64,000 nucleotides of DNA from Epiperipatus broadwayi (taxonomy: Eukaryota > Onychophora > Udeonychophora > Euonychophora > Peripatidae). This document shows positions 32,709 through 47,190 of the stretch, in pieces. The position numbers were made by a program, and so were the translations under genes. Position 1 is the first letter of the stretch, and each line of letters starts with the position of its first letter. A model generated the notes under the pieces. That model searched no databases, was not told where the DNA came from, and saw only the letters and a program-made list of their open reading frames with translations. Location of the stretch: the NCBI GenBank assembly GCA_028023455.1, contig JAQFVV010012976.1, forward strand, positions 186,001 through 250,000, written 5' to 3'.

Positions 32709-33014
32709 CTAAATTGATTGAAATATCTGCAATTTGCTTTAATTGCTTTCCTATAAGGCAATACACTCTTCCTGAAAGCCAGAAAGGTATTGGCTGAATA
32801 ATTAAAGTTCCCTTCTTACCATCGTCTTTTAAAATGACAATATCCCTAAAAGGATAATAACTTTGATCTTCATAAGGTCCTTTTTCATACATGACATATG
32901 TGTCATCAAAAATAACAAAGAACACTAACCAAAGCATAAGATCATTTTCTGATTTATCACCACAAGTAATATTAATAGAATCTCCTTCAAAAGCATAGTA
33001 GATCAAATCTGGAG
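32709..33014 (-). CDS. Ig-superfamily gene, Ig-domain exon B
   Basis: A 306-bp internal exon (102 codons) with acceptor TTATTTTTTTCAG before 33014 and donor GTAATT after 32709, phase 1 on both sides. The domain has Cys at about residue 17 in INITC, Trp at about 28, GTLIIQPI (E-strand-like) and VYC with the second Cys at about 85. The 68-residue spacing is V-set-like. The hydrophobic LMLWLVFFVIF run is best read as the C strand and following turn of the domain; a membrane helix is less likely. One N-glycosylation sequon (NIT). It lies about 14.5 kb from exon A and 13.9 kb from exon C on the same strand with matching phase, so all three probably belong to one gene. Confidence 0.75.
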
Positions 33015-34853
33015 CTGAAAAAATAAATAAATAAATAAATAATACATTATTATATTTAATGTAGTAATCAAACAATGCATAAACACTTGATAGAAATATG
33101 AACTTATTTAAAACACACACATGTATATAATAATATATAAAAATAAAATATACTATATAAAAAATATATAATAAAATATACAATCTAATACTAAACTATG
33201 GACTTCCAATGTTAATCTTTGAAAATATGACTAATATCCAATTCAACTTTTTCTCATGGGCAGTTTTCACATCATAATCATGGTACATATATATTATAAT
33301 GTATGTTTAATCTCTAAAATGCAATAATAAATATAATTTAAAATTTTAATTGGTTTATCATAAAGATAATAATATTATTGAAAGTTTATACCCTATAGTG
33401 CGATTTTTACAGTTTCAATATGTCGTCTCCTAGATTATAAATATGAAATTTTGTATCAAATTTTATAGATCATAATAAAAAATATACACACACATTACGT
33501 TACATTCAAAGGGAAAATACACTATAAACACACATAATATTTTAAACATGTGAATAAATCACAATAAGATTAATCAAGCAATAATTATATTAATTTATAA
33601 GCAACATTAAAAAAATGATTTACAATAGTAACACAAGTTTAATATAATGTCTGAACATGTATGTATGTGTATACACATTCATTCTATATTTATTTTAAAA
33701 AATTTAAAGGAATGCTTTTATGGAAATTCTAATATAAAGTCATTATTTTTATTTTAAATAGAATAGTACATATAAAGATGAATAAATGAATAAAAAATAA
33801 ATAAAGAATATGACTTATTTTAATATTTGTGACTTAAATATTTATTGAAATGTAATGCAATATTTTTATTCTAATATTTGTTGAAGTATTATTTGTAGCT
33901 TTTAAAATAATTTTATTGTAAAAAAGGTTGCATTTTCTTCAAGAATTTTATTATTATATGCAAATATGTGCATATATGACACATTGGAAATTTTGATGTC
34001 AAAGATAAAACAGTTTAAAAAATTTGAGTGGGATTTTAACTTCTTATTGGTGTTGTATAAGTGATGATGACTTATTTAAGTAATCACATGAGTAGAAACT
34101 TAGAAATAGAAGTGCAGTAACTAAATTGCTTTCTTTCACCTGTTGTTTATCTGTTGGTGGAACCTCAACCCTACTTTTATGTAAAGTTACCATGTTGAAT
34201 TATTGTTAGTTCAGAATGCATTGCTAGGAAGATTTTACTGGGGATTTGCCATGCACAAATGGGCTTTTCTTAAGATTGTCAACAAACATAACAATTTTTG
34301 TGAAATTTTATTATAAATAAATTGCACAAGTAAATGGAATTGAAATGTTTTTCTTAGAATTGGGCTAAATTATTTGAAGGAATGCTGTTCATCTTGTCAC
34401 TTATCTTCTAAAAGTAGTAAACAAATTCTTGTGGATAATTTGTTAAATAAATATCTGTGTACCAGATATATTGTTTTAAAACAAAGTTGATTATTAATTA
34501 ATGAAATTTTAAAATGTTTTCTTCTAAAAATGTCAATATTTGTGAAATTATTAAGGAATACTGCTAACTGTATACTAGATTATACTTAATACCTGGATTA
34601 TAAAAATCAACTTATTCAGATATTACTTACTGTGCCAACTACTGTGCTAAAGAGTTTATTTTTAAAAGAATAAATTATTGCCTTATTTTGATTTATTGAA
34701 AGAATAAGTCATTATGTCATCCTTTGAGATTTTCACAAATTAAGTGCCAAAGGATTAAATATTTTTTTTGCATCATTCTAGAATCTCCAGATAAATAAAA
34801 AGATCTAAAATTTATCTTCAAAAAAGTTAAAGACTTCTAAAGAACTTTAGTTA
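33015..34853. other. No gene recognised; intron sequence
   Basis: AT-rich. No further Ig exon was found between exon B and the giant foldback. Confidence 0.4.
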
Positions 34854-34854
34854 A

Positions 34855-35001
<147 letters not shown>

Positions 35002-36939
35002 GAAGTTCAGCAGCAAAGGCCCATTTGTTCACAACCAAGTTAGCATGCTCTAGTTTTTTATGCTTCAAAGGAAATCAAAGTTTAAACCTGGCAAGGTAAA
35101 AACCTTATCCTGATATGCCTTTTTCAATTTCCAATGAGTTGATAATTGTTTAATACTTTTGTGTTACATTTTTTATTCCAAAATTCAATTAAAATCAAGT
35201 TACCCAATGATAATTTTGGAAACAATATGGCGACAAAGTAATCAGATGACCAGATGCTTACCACCAATGTTACCAGCACAGAGTTTCAAGATCCAAAGTT
35301 CAGTCAAACATAAGCCAATTTTTAATTTTATTATGGCAAATTCTGATTTTTGTTTGGAAAAAAAAAATTCAGTTACAAATTTCCCCCGCAAGCAATTTAC
35401 TTACTAAATAAACAAGTTAACTAGCTGTGTTTGTTTATGCTTAAAAAGAATTCAAAATCTTAGTCTAATGCAAAATAATAATATACCTTTAATCAGTTGA
35501 TTATTTACTTCCAACTTTGGGTTACATTTTTTATTCAAACTTCTAATTGAAATCAAGTTACCTAATGATAATTTTAAAAAAAGGCCATCGCATAACCAGT
35601 GTTTGCCCTCAATAATACCAGTATAGAGTTTCAAAGCCCAAAGGTCAGTGAGGCATACCTTATTTTTAACATTATTGTAGCAATCTCTGATCTTTGTTTA
35701 GTAATAGAAATTAGATTTCAAATTCCCAGCAATTAATTCATTTGCTCACAACTAAGTTAACAATCTCTGGTTGTTTATGCTTATAAACTAGTCAAAACCT
35801 TAGGCTAAGAAAAAAAAACGTATCTTTATATCCTTTTTTTAATTTCAATCAATTGATAACTGATTTCCAATTTTGTATTAAATTTTTCTTTCAAATCTTC
35901 AACTATCATCAAGTTATTAGATAATTTCAAAAAATACAAGTCACTTCTAATAGCAATGCTGAGCCTAACTACCTACCTAGATTTTATCTGGACACTAGTC
36001 ATGAATCTCACACTTAAATCGTATGAAAAGCCTCATTTGGCTACCACCTCTACCAAATCAACAATTGCAACCAGTTTGAACATAACTGTGGCACTAGCCC
36101 CCTCTGGATATCAGGACTCTTTACACATGGATCTCATTCTTAAACTTCATCAAAAGCCTTACTGAGCTCCCACCTCTAGGGCACAGCTAGACCCAGAGTC
36201 TGACCAGCTTACCACAAAGTCCAACTTAACAATTGCAACCAATTCTAACATAGCTGTACCATCACCCTTCTGCAAGTCATCTATTCAAATGCATCAAAAA
36301 ATAGTCATGGCAATACCACCAGACCTCCCACCCACACTAACACCCTTCCCAGCCCACACTGCCAATGAAAACAAGAGAAAGGCCTGATCACCTAAAGAAG
36401 ATATCCTAAAAAATAAAAATACTGATATTGACCTCACATCAGGCCAGAATTCATAGATAATTGTCACACTACTATGGAAATTTCTAGTCCTCACCTATGT
36501 TATCAAAGAAACTCAAATACATATAAAACTAAACCTGGATTGCATCTGTAGATACAGCAGTCCAGACCATGTAAAATTTATGTAATCTTGTGTAAACCAA
36601 TAAAACAATTTTCAGATATGTAATACTACAACTACAGATTACCCAGCAATCTAAACTATGTAAACTCTTGTAACTAATTCACAGCATAAATAAATCAACT
36701 TTTACATATATAAACCTACATCTATGGATTGCCTGTAAAACCATAACAATCCAAACTATGTAAAACCATGTAACTAATCCACAGCATGTAAAAATTCCTG
36801 TTATCCTATGTAAAACAATAAATCAATTTTTATATATGTAAACCTATAACTACAGATTGCCCATGAAAACACAGCAATCCAAGCTATGTAAATTCTTGTA
36901 ACCCTTTAAGATCAATAAAGCTTATCATTGAAACATAAT

Positions 36940-37004
36940 AATAATGATAATGATGATGATAATAATAATAATAATGATGATGATGATGATGATGATAATA
37001 ATAA
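36940..37004. repeat. Trinucleotide microsatellite (AAT/GAT)n, inner left
   Basis: A mixed AAT and GAT run at the inner end of the left arm. Confidence 0.9.
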
Positions 37005-37197
37005 GTGAAATATCAATATATTATTATTTTTATTTTCATATATATTCTAATTTCTTTTTCTTTAATGTTTTCCATTGAAAACTTAAATGTAATATATTAC
37101 CTATATTGTACATGTATTTACTTAATAATGTGAATGAGTTAATTTTAGATATGAATAATTTTCTCATCTAACAAATTCTAGTTAGATTATAATGCTA

Positions 37198-37224
37198 TTG
37201 TTGTTGTTGTTGTTGTTGTTATTA

Positions 37225-37320
<96 letters not shown>
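37198..37320. repeat. Trinucleotide microsatellite (GTT)n(ATT)n, inner right
   Basis: The counterpart of the inner left microsatellite at the inner end of the right arm. Confidence 0.95.
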
Positions 37321-37323
<3 letters not shown>

Positions 37324-39283
37324 GTCAAAGATAAACTCCATTTGTCTTAAAGTGCTACAAGAGTTCTACATAGCTTAGATTGCTGTGTTTGCATGGGCAA
37401 TCTGTAGTTGTAGGTCCACATATATAAAATTTGATTAATTGGTTATATAGGGCTGCAGAAACCCTTACACCCTGTGGATTATCCACAAGAGTTTTATGTA
37501 GCTTGGATTGATGTGGTTACACGGGTGATCCACAGATGCAGGTTTACACATGTAAAAGTTGATTTACTGATTTACATGAGATTACAAGAATTTTTTCATT
37601 CTGTGGATTAGTTACAAGGGTTTTGCATAGCTTGAACTGCCATGGTACATGAAACATTTATAGCCATAGGTTTACATATATAAAAATTATTTTACTGATA
37701 TATGAAGACCACATAAATTTTACATGCTCTAGACTGCTATATCTACAGATACAAAACATGTTTAGTTTTATGTAGTTGGGTTGTCTGGATAACATAGACA
37801 AGGGACTAGAATTTCCGTGGTAGTGTGGCAATTGTCTATGAGGTCCATACTGATATGAGATCAGTGTATTTTTTACTTTTTAGGGTGACAAGGTTTTTGC
37901 CCTGGCTTCACCAACAATGTGGGACAAGAAGAGCATTGGCATGGATGGAAGACATGATGAGATTGCTTTCATAATTGGTACAACCCTACCATGCCTGCTT
38001 TCTGGTGCATTTGAAGAGATGAGTGTTCCAGAGAGAGGATGGTGACATCTATGTTAGAATTGGCTGTAATTGCCAAGTTGTAATTTGTGGTAGGTTGATT
38101 AGACTCTGGGTTTTATCTGTGTATTAAAGGTAGAGGCTGAGTAAGGCCTTTGATAAGGTTTATGCATGAGATCCATGAGTAGAGGGTCCTGATTTCCAGA
38201 GGGGGCCATTGGTACAGTTATGTTAGAACTAGTTGCCATTGTTGAGTTGGGGTTTATCATAGCTTAGTCAAATTCTGGGTCAGGCTGTGTTAAAGGTAGA
38301 GGCTGGGTGAGGTTTTTGATGTGATTTAACTGTAAAATTCATGGTTAGAGGGTCCAGACACAGGGCAATGGTACATCTGGATAGGTAGTTAGACTCAGCA
38401 TTGCTAGTAACTTGATGTTAATTGATATGAATGAAAAATTTAACACAAAATTGAAAATAAGTTATCAACTGATTGGAAATTGAAAAAGGTATATAAAGTT
38501 AGTTTTTTTTCCTTGCTAACCTAAAGTTTTGACCTCTTTATAAATATAAACAGCCAGAGCCTGATAACTTTGTGAGCAAGTAAATTAATTGCTGAAAATT
38601 TGAAATTGAATTTTTATTATTAAACAAAGATCAGAGTGTGCTACAATAACATTAAACTTAAACATATGCTTGACTGACTCTTTGACCCTGAAACTCTGTG
38701 CCGGTATTATTGCCGATAAATACCGGTCATCAGATGGTCTTTTTTTAAAAAATTATTGTTAGGTAACTTGATTTTAATTGGAAATTTGAATAAAAATTGC
38801 AACTCAAAATTGGAAGCAAGTAATCAACAAATTAAAGATATATTACTATCTTGCATTAGACCAAGGTTTTGAACCCCCTTTAAGCACAAAAACCACAGCT
38901 TTGTTTGTGAGCAAATGAATTGCTTGCTGGGAAATTTGTCATTGGAATTTTTTTTCCAAACAAAGATCAGAATTTGCTACAATAGAATTAAAAACAAGCT
39001 TATGTTTGACTGAACTTTGGATATTAAAATCCTATGCTGGCAACACTGACAGAAAGCACTCTGTCATTTTGTCTCCATATTGTTTCCCAAAACCATCGCT
39101 GGCCAATTTGATTCCAATTGAACTTTCAATCAAAAATGCAACATAAAATCATTAACCAACCATCAACTCATTAAAAATTGAAAAAGGTACATTGGGATAT
39201 GGTTCCCACTCTTTAAAGCTGAGGCCGTGAGTGCCTCTGGAGCATGGAAAACCAGAGCTTCTCAACTTGACAGTGAACAAATG

Positions 39284-39471
<188 letters not shown>

Positions 39472-39475
39472 TATC

Positions 39476-40945
39476 TAATTTATTTATTAGGTCATTGAGA
39501 ATATGTTTTCAAAGGTGAATGAATTTTGCAGTGGTTTGTTTGTTAGAATGCTAAAAATAAAGTTTGGTGGGCTTAGATAAAGTAGTTTATATATCATTAA
39601 AAAAAAGTAGCTCCATATTCATTTAATTCTTTTAGGATTGATATGTTCAATGAAACTGACCTATGTGTTCATATAGTATTATATTTTTCTTTATATTTTA
39701 TCCACTTAATAAAAAGGATATGTTGTTGTAGTTATTTTCAAAATTAGTATTTGTGAGAAATGGAGATATATATAAACTAAGGGAGAAGTTAATATAAGTG
39801 GAGAATTATTAGAATTATTCACCTAGATAAAATGTATTTATATTATCTCAGTTTATTTAATGTTTATATAAAGTATTATTTTATTTTACCTAGGTAAATA
39901 TAGATAGACTTTATTAACATTGTAGTTCCAAAATAATGCTTTTTATTTATACATGATATTATAAATTATTTATTTATGTGTATAATTTTTTGTATTGAAA
40001 TGGAATAGTAGAAGAAATAATTAAAATATAAAAACTTTAATGTCATTCTTGTGCTTAATGTAAATTTAAATATGAACTTATTTATTAATTAAAATTGATT
40101 TCATATATATTATAACCTTATATTTTAGTATAAAATATATAGCTTGGTAGAACTAGTCTAAAATTTCTCTATCTTCTTCCAGATGACTTGCTTATCATGG
40201 CTAGCATTGTGTATACTTGACACTTATGTCCAAATTAATTGAACAATGAGATTATATAATTCCATATTTTTTTTGCCTTACTTATTATATAATTTTTTCC
40301 CTTTCTTTTATCTATTAGTTTTGCTCTATTTCCAAACACTAAGTTAAGTAAACTGTGCTTAACCTAAAAGTGAAAACCAACAGTCAATAACATCCAGTTC
40401 AATAAGATAAATAAAAAGACATCATTATTATTTGTTTAATTAAATAATCCTAGAGATTATTTTAGTTTAATTAGAATATTTATTTAATTTCTTTTGAATT
40501 AATTTACAAATTATGATAAGATAAACACTTTTTTTTTTTTCATTTTTCATTTCTAACAGATATGTAAATGAGAAAAATAATTGGCTAAAAAACAAAATAG
40601 AACTGCCAGAGAAATTGTTTTTTAAAGAGTAACAGCAAGTGTAAAATATTTTTTTTATTATTATTTTATCATTAAACATATAACAAAAATGAAAGCTTCT
40701 CTTTAAAAAAAAAAAGTAGAAAACATAAAGGTAAAGACTTCTCTTAAATAATTTAAGTTGCAATATTATCTGGTGCTAATAGCAACATGTATAATAAATC
40801 TGTTCAAATCTCCCAACCATGAGTCTAACTGCTGATAATCTTCCACAAGGTTGATAACTGAAATGCACACGAATTATTGTTACCATGACAACAGGAATAA
40901 CAGTACTAAAAGATCAGTCTACTTAAAAATTCTCATTGTTTACAG
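39476..40945. other. No gene recognised; intron sequence
   Basis: AT-rich, no supported exon. Confidence 0.4.
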
Positions 40946-41275
40946 ACTATATTTAGCCTTTGGATAAAGTTTTACCTTTATAAGTTTAACATATATAGCA
41001 GTGTTGTGTATGTGCAAAATGAAATACTATATTTAACATTGGACAAATTGTTGCTTTCATGACTTTAACACATAGTGTTATGGATGTGTGCAATAAGATA
41101 TTGTATTCAACCTTGGATAAAGTTTACTTTCATGAACTTTAACACATATGGGAGTGTTATATATGTGTGGAATGAATTGCTATATTTAACTTGGATATAA
41201 TGTTTTACTTTCATGACTTTAAAAACCTCTAGTAGTGTTATATGTGTGCAGAATAAAATGATGTTTAACATTTTG
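40946..41275. repeat. Tandem repeat, about four 80-bp units
   Basis: Units begin near 40947, 41027, 41103 and 41182 with CTATATTTAACATTGGATAA-like sequence and contain ACTTTCATGACTTTAACACA and TAGTGTTAT.TATGTG. Divergence among units is visible, so the array is not new. Confidence 0.85.
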
Positions 41276-43299
41276 TGCACCAGTATTTGAACAACGAAAA
41301 ATTAATTATAATCCCACTTTGAACTTAGATTAGAAACATTGTGAGTTATCTTATTAAAACTACAATATAGTTGTTAAAAGAAATAACAGATAACCAGGAA
41401 CTGTTTTGGCTGTTTAGCACATGTTGGATAATTATTTGCTTGAACTATCATTCTTTGTCTTGGCACTAATAAATGAAAGTAATAAATACTTTAATTTTGG
41501 AATAACACCTAAAATAATGTCATGCAATTTCATTAACTTTCAATGATAATCTGACTAAAATGATACATATCTTATCTTTCAAAATATCTTGGATCTTAAG
41601 AATCTATGTGTAGATTAGCTAATTTATAAATATTCCTTATAAATGTAGATGAAGAAGCATTCAATCAATTTTTAAGATTCTATGTTATAATTAAACAAAT
41701 ATATTTAATTTATATTTGTCATTAAGTTTGGGAAATGTGCGATTAACTGATTGGTAAATAGCCAATAGATTTAAATAATATGTATTTGAATCTAGTGTAG
41801 TAATTTAATGAACATGCATTTTAGGTTTTATTTGTATTTTATATTCTCTTGTAAGTATATTAAATTCACGATGTATATAATCTTGTGTGTATTAAATAAT
41901 TATTTGTTCACTGAAAGTCAATTTAGAGAACAGCACTTGCATAAAGATTTAATGATTAATTCCATGTATCTATAACATCTCATCACCACATGGCATCAGG
42001 GTTCTGTGCTTATACTCATATTATAATATTAAGTAATGGTTTTTCATACCATCTGGTCTATAGTCAGTTGTTACCTCATTTGTTTCCTATAATAGAGTTT
42101 TCTTACAACTTTTGGACTTCATTCACATTTGTAAAACTGCAAATGCCTTCCAATTTAACAGATTGATGAGGGTAATTTATTTTTATTTTATTAAGAAAAT
42201 GAATGTTAATACTATTTTAATGTTATATGGCTTTTGCTGTGCTGGTGGTTAATCCCCAGAATAATTGTTTGTAATTATTTTGTATATCCTTTAGGTTTGT
42301 TTAAGTACTGATGGTTAATCTGCTGAACATTCTGTAGTTATGCTAGATGCTCTGATGATGGTTAGAAAACCTTCAAGGTACTTACTGTTCATTATTCCTT
42401 TGTGCAGCTGAGTACATCCACAGGTATATCATTGCTATTTGTTATATAAATGTATGTTTGAGCAGAGTCTCCATGCATTATTATGCATACATTGTTTCCC
42501 TCATCTTAATGTTTGCCTCATATGTTCTGTCATCAGCCATAAAAGAGGATTAAAGTGAATTATTGTTATAATTTATTATAGATCAATTATGATATTCCAG
42601 CTGAGATGGAGTTCAAATTTCCTCTTTGATTTCATCTTATCATAGTCAATTTTCATAAATTTATTAATAGCAATGGTTGTCAGTATTATTATAATTTTGA
42701 AGTGTATGGACATTGGTTCTGGTTTTGATGTATTGAGGTTGCCATTGACTGGCTATTTGAATCTATTCTCATCCCTATAAGAACATAAATCAGTACAATC
42801 ATAATAAAATAGTAGATCGTATTATCTAAAACTAGTGCAAATATACATGTACAGAACTAAGTACATGTGATGATATTTTTTATTTATTTAATTAATGCAC
42901 ATTCATTATTCATGTAGAATAATTACATGTGATGATATTTTATATTATTTATCATTTATTTAATTTATGAATATTGTTAACCAATTACTATTTAAATATT
43001 TATTGATGCATAAATAAATATTAATTTTATAACTTAACCTATCTGTGCCATTGCTATTTGTCACACACAGAGTCAGAAATCCAACATAGTAAATACATAA
43101 TAAATATTAGAGCACATATTGTCCCTGATGATGTATGCTAAATCCATTGAAATATTCAGAAAATATTTTAATGCTTTGTTCTGGGGTAATTTGTGATGTA
43201 TAAGAAACAATAAAATCCCATTTACATTCTACATCACCTCCACTTTGCTTTGTTAATTCTGGAATATAATCCAGAATCTTTTACCGCTTTAATATTTAT
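41276..43299. other. No gene recognised; intron sequence
   Basis: AT-rich. A short duplicated segment (ACATGTGATGATATTTT at about 42862 and 42925) is the only structure noticed. Confidence 0.4.
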
Positions 43300-43411
43300 T
43301 AAAACAGACAAAACTCTCTATATGTATTGTCACTCAGTGCAAGCCAGAGTAGTCAATGGGTGCCAGAAGGCTTGTGCATAAAATCTCCATCTAGTGCTTA
43401 ATTATCCATTA

Positions 43412-43453
43412 TCCCCAGACTAATTTCTGGCTTGTGGCCTTCATTAGTGAGGA
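43412..43453 (-). ncRNA. Decayed hammerhead motif, family C unit 1
   Basis: Stem I UCCUCA / UGGGGA and GAAA are kept. Stem II is GGC / GCC, a paired change from AGC / GCU at 30860-30901, which supports the fold. The core reads CUAAUGA (G5 to A), expected to abolish cleavage. Confidence 0.65.
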
Positions 43454-43848
43454 GTCTTGGATCTGTGAGCACCTAGATCTTAGGATCAAATGCAACCCTT
43501 CAGCAGCCACCTTTTATCTCTACTTAACTATAAAACTATGAGACTTAAATTGAAAACACTATAATATTTTCAATTCAAGCTCATCAGCTTATTTAGTCAT
43601 ATAGGTCGAACTCAGTTCAGTATTTATACATTTTGGTGTCTTTGGTTCTTTAATAACCATAGACACCACTATCCTATTAGTCATGATTGGTTTTAAGCCA
43701 ATAAATAACACATGATCACTATTTCTTATTAAAACAGGCAAAACTCTCTATATGTATTGCCACTCAGTGCAAACCAGAGTAATCAATGGATGCCAGAAGG
43801 TTTGTGCATAAAATCCCCATTTAGGTGCAGTGCTCTCAGATCCAAGAC

Positions 43849-43890
43849 TCATCACTGACAAAGTTCACAAGCCAGGAACTAGTCTGGGGA
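43849..43890 (+). ncRNA. Decayed hammerhead motif, family C inverted copy
   Basis: Core CUGACAA (G8 to A) and GGAA in place of GAAA; stem I has one mismatch. Stem III here reads A-U, C-G around UA, and probably shows the ancestral state. Inactive. Confidence 0.55.
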
Positions 43891-44245
43891 TATTGGATGA
43901 GTAGAGACTAGATGGGGATTTTATGCACAAGCCTTCTGGCATCCATTGATCACTCTGGCTTGCACTGAGTGGCAATACATATAGAGAGTTTTGCCTGTTT
44001 TAATAACAATTAAGAGCAAGCATAAGAAGTAGTGATCACGTGATGTTTATTGGCTTAAAACCAATCCTGCCTAATAAGATAATGGTGGCTATGGTTATTA
44101 AAGAACCAAAGACACAAAAATGTATAGGTACTGAACTGAATTCAGATGTGTTTTCAATTTAAGTCTCATAGTTTTATAGTTAAGTAGAGGTAAAAGGTGC
44201 CTGCTGATAGGTTGCATAAGAGCAAACATAAGAAATAGTGATCAT

Positions 44246-45387
44246 GTGGTGTTTATTATCTTTAATATTTGTGACATTAATACTTAAATTAATAATAAAT
44301 CTGCTAGACAGTATAATAATGGAAACTATTCTCTAATACTATAACAGGTATTTTATTTTTCCACAAAGAATTTTGTTGCTGTTGATTTGATTTGATATTT
44401 GAGTTAACGAAGAAAGAAGTTAAAGTTCATATTACTCACCTTCCATTGCAAAGCATTACCTTATAGAACATTTCTGTACTTAGATCATGAGGATATCTGA
44501 CCTACAGCCAATTATGTTATGAAGCTGATTAAATTCATTACCATCTTATTAAATGTCCCTTATTCACCATGTAATAATTAGCAATTTTATAGATTATACC
44601 AGGTTGTCCATCATCAGCCATCAAGTCTCAAGTAAATAAATTGTAAATTAAGATCTGTGGATGTAGTTTTAAGATTCAGTTCTTAAGGAGAATTATAGTT
44701 AATTAAAGATTCATACAATTTATGCTAGATAATTTAACATATTTTCAAGAAATGCTGTGATGGATCTTCATGGTGTATCCTGGCTGCAACTGGAATATAT
44801 TTAACATCCCTGTATTGTATCATTTAATTTTATCCTGTTACAGTCCAGGGTAGGACTTTTCTGTCATAGTTCTTGGCTTCCACAGGCCAATTCGCTGTTG
44901 ATTAACTTTTCGGTTACAATATATATTTAAAATTGCACCACTTATCAAAAGTTGGATCATATGGTTATCATAGCTAATACATATATTTTATTTTACCCTG
45001 AGATACTTGAAGCAACATTTAGATATATTTTGAATAATTATGGTATACTTTATCTCTAATGTTAAAAGGAGATTAATTTATTGAAGCATATTAGATTATT
45101 TATTTATCAAAATGTAATTCAGATTCAATAAAATGCCCCTTTGATTCTTAATTACATTTTAGCTGATAATTGAATCTCATTAATTTACATATTTATATTT
45201 TAGATTTAAAGTTGCAGTTATAAAGTAGTGCCCTATTACACATTTACAAATATATTGGCACAATGAATATGTTAGTGTAGTTACAATTTTGGCTTGATAA
45301 ATAATGTATCTATGATAAATTCTTTAAGCTACTACCCTGACCTTTCATTTCATTATAATTTGGCTTATCCAAATTTGTTAAGCATCA
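44246..45387. other. No gene recognised; intron sequence
   Basis: AT-rich, without supported exon. Confidence 0.4.
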
Positions 45388-45757
45388 TTAAGATGAAGTC
45401 TCAAAGAAGTATGGAGAGATGCATGTTGGGAGTAACAAGAAGAGATCGAAAATGCAATGTATGGGTAAGAGAACAACAGGTGCTACTGATCTTATTGAAA
45501 AAATTAAAAGTCTGAAGTGGAGTTGGGCTGGACATATTGCTAGAAGAGATGATAATAGATGGACAATTGAAATTTCAAACTGGATTCCAAGAGATTGTAA
45601 AAGACCCAGAAAGAGACCACATGTGAGATGGATGGATGAAATAAAAAAGTGTGCAGGGGTGATGTGGAGAAGAGAAGCTAAAGATAGGAAAAGATGGATT
45701 GAACTTGGAGAGACCTTCATCCTGCAGTGGATTGATAATGGTTGATGATGATGATGA
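45388..45757 (+). pseudogene. RTE-type LINE, 5'-truncated 3' end
   Basis: Encodes the C-terminal block of an RTE reverse transcriptase: SMERCMLGVTRRDRKC, then after a one-base frameshift near 45480 LKWSWAGHIARRDDNRW, RPHVRWMDEIKKCAGVMWRR and ETFILQWIDNG, a stop at 45743-45745, and a TGATGATGATGATGA tail. It matches 4630-4984 closely but is better preserved. The left edge is an abrupt 5' truncation, typical of LINE insertion. Confidence 0.85.
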
Positions 45758-47190
45758 GCCATCCACATATTAATAACAGAATCCAACTGAACTACCAGAT
45801 ACTTCCTTACAATTGTTTAGCAATGATTAAAAAAGATGCATTCATCTTTTTCAGCTTGTCATAAATGCATTAACACAATGTATCTTTAAACAATTGCAGA
45901 CAAGTATAAAATGTAAATTAATTTAGATATAATTAAAACTAAATTTTAATGATCTAAATTTAAATTATGATGTTAGAATACATAGTTACTCCTTTTAGTC
46001 ACTTTTTAAATATATCCCATCCAATAATTGAACATATATAGAAAATATCCATGCATATTACTAAATGAAGTAATATGCAAAGAATTATAGTCAATCACAT
46101 ATTAATAATACAATCCAGTTTAATATTAAGCCATTTGTTTATAATTGATTAGCAATAACTTGAAAAAGATGGTTCCAACTTTCTGTAGTTTGTAATAAGT
46201 ATGTAAATACTTTGTATATTTAAACATGATGAACAAAGATGAAATTTAAATTAATCTAGATAGAAATAAAAAATTTAAATTTAAACTATAAAGGGAAAGT
46301 AAATGGAGAATAAAGAATTACTTCTGTTAGCATCTTTTTACTCTTTTAAGTGATAAATTTAGGTAACAATACTCTCTTTAAAAAAGTATTATTGAGTGTT
46401 TTTGAAATTAGATATTCAGACCTAATTCATAAGTTTATTAGTTAAAAAAAAATATTTATTTAATATTTCTATAATTATATAAATTTTAAAGCAGATTTAA
46501 ATATTTCCTTCATTTTTTAAGAAAAATAAAATAATTATTATCATTATTAATTATACATAATGAATTATTAATCAATATTAACTATAATTAAAATTTAAAA
46601 TATTTAGTTATATTTTTTTTTTCAAATTCCAGAAAAAAAAAAGTGAATTAATCATCTGACAAAAAAAGTAGTCTTCATTAAAAATAAAAAATTTAAACAT
46701 GCACTTTTTTTTGCTCCATTTAGTGATAAAATATAAATAAAATTAAATGTTTTATAAATAAATATATAAATTACAAATAAAATACAATTCTTAACTATGT
46801 TAATCATTGTCTGGTTGAGACTTTTTATGTAAATAATTTTAATAATTGCAAGTTGTCCGCATATTTATAACTGTAAATATAATATGATCTATTAGATAAT
46901 TCAACATATTAAAAAAAATATCGATGCATAATTCTAATTGGATAAGCATAAAAAACGTACCAAAAACACAATTCAGTTCAACTACAAACCACTTATTTAA
47001 AATTGCTTAACAATAACTAGCAAAAGATAGGTCCACTTTTTTCTAATTTGTCATAGATATATAAAGATGATGTACATTCAATCTCTAAAAGCAAACAATC
47101 ATTTCTTTCAGCATCCTTTTCAATAACTTTCTACCTGTTAATTCAGCATATATAAAAATATTATACTTTATTTAATTATTGGTAGGGGTA
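45758..47190. repeat. Diverged tandem repeat, about 330-bp units
   Basis: Three blocks begin near 45758, 46086 and 46910 with CACATATTAATAA.A.AATCCA-like sequence, followed by TTTAGCAATGATTAAAAAAG-like and TCTTTAAAC words. Similarity is about 65-75% by eye. The RTE insertion sits exactly at the edge of the first block. No function is apparent. Confidence 0.5.

Larger units (their letters stand above)
43300..44245 (-). mobile_element. Hammerhead family C: tandem plus inverted copies
   Basis: A full unit (43302-43730) is followed by a partial second unit (43731-43831), then by an inverted copy (about 43832-44245). Both tandem starts read TTATTAAAACAG.CAAAACTC. The layout, with a partial last tandem unit joined to an inverted copy, is the same as in family A. 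The inverted copy holds TGATCACGTGATG and TTAAAGAACCAAAGACAC, matching the first unit. Related to 30755-31302. Confidence 0.8.

Noticed and set aside
32677-33183. 168-codon open frame as one protein
   Set aside because: Only 32709-33014 has coding character. The part before it is AT-rich intron read through the acceptor, and the last residues lie past the donor.
42350-42375. CTGATGATGGTTAGAAAACC as a hammerhead
   Set aside because: CUGAUGA and GAAA are present, but the bases between cannot form a stem II hairpin and no stem I partner was found.
43124-43145. CTGATGATGTATGC as a hammerhead core
   Set aside because: No GAAA at the right distance and no stem I.
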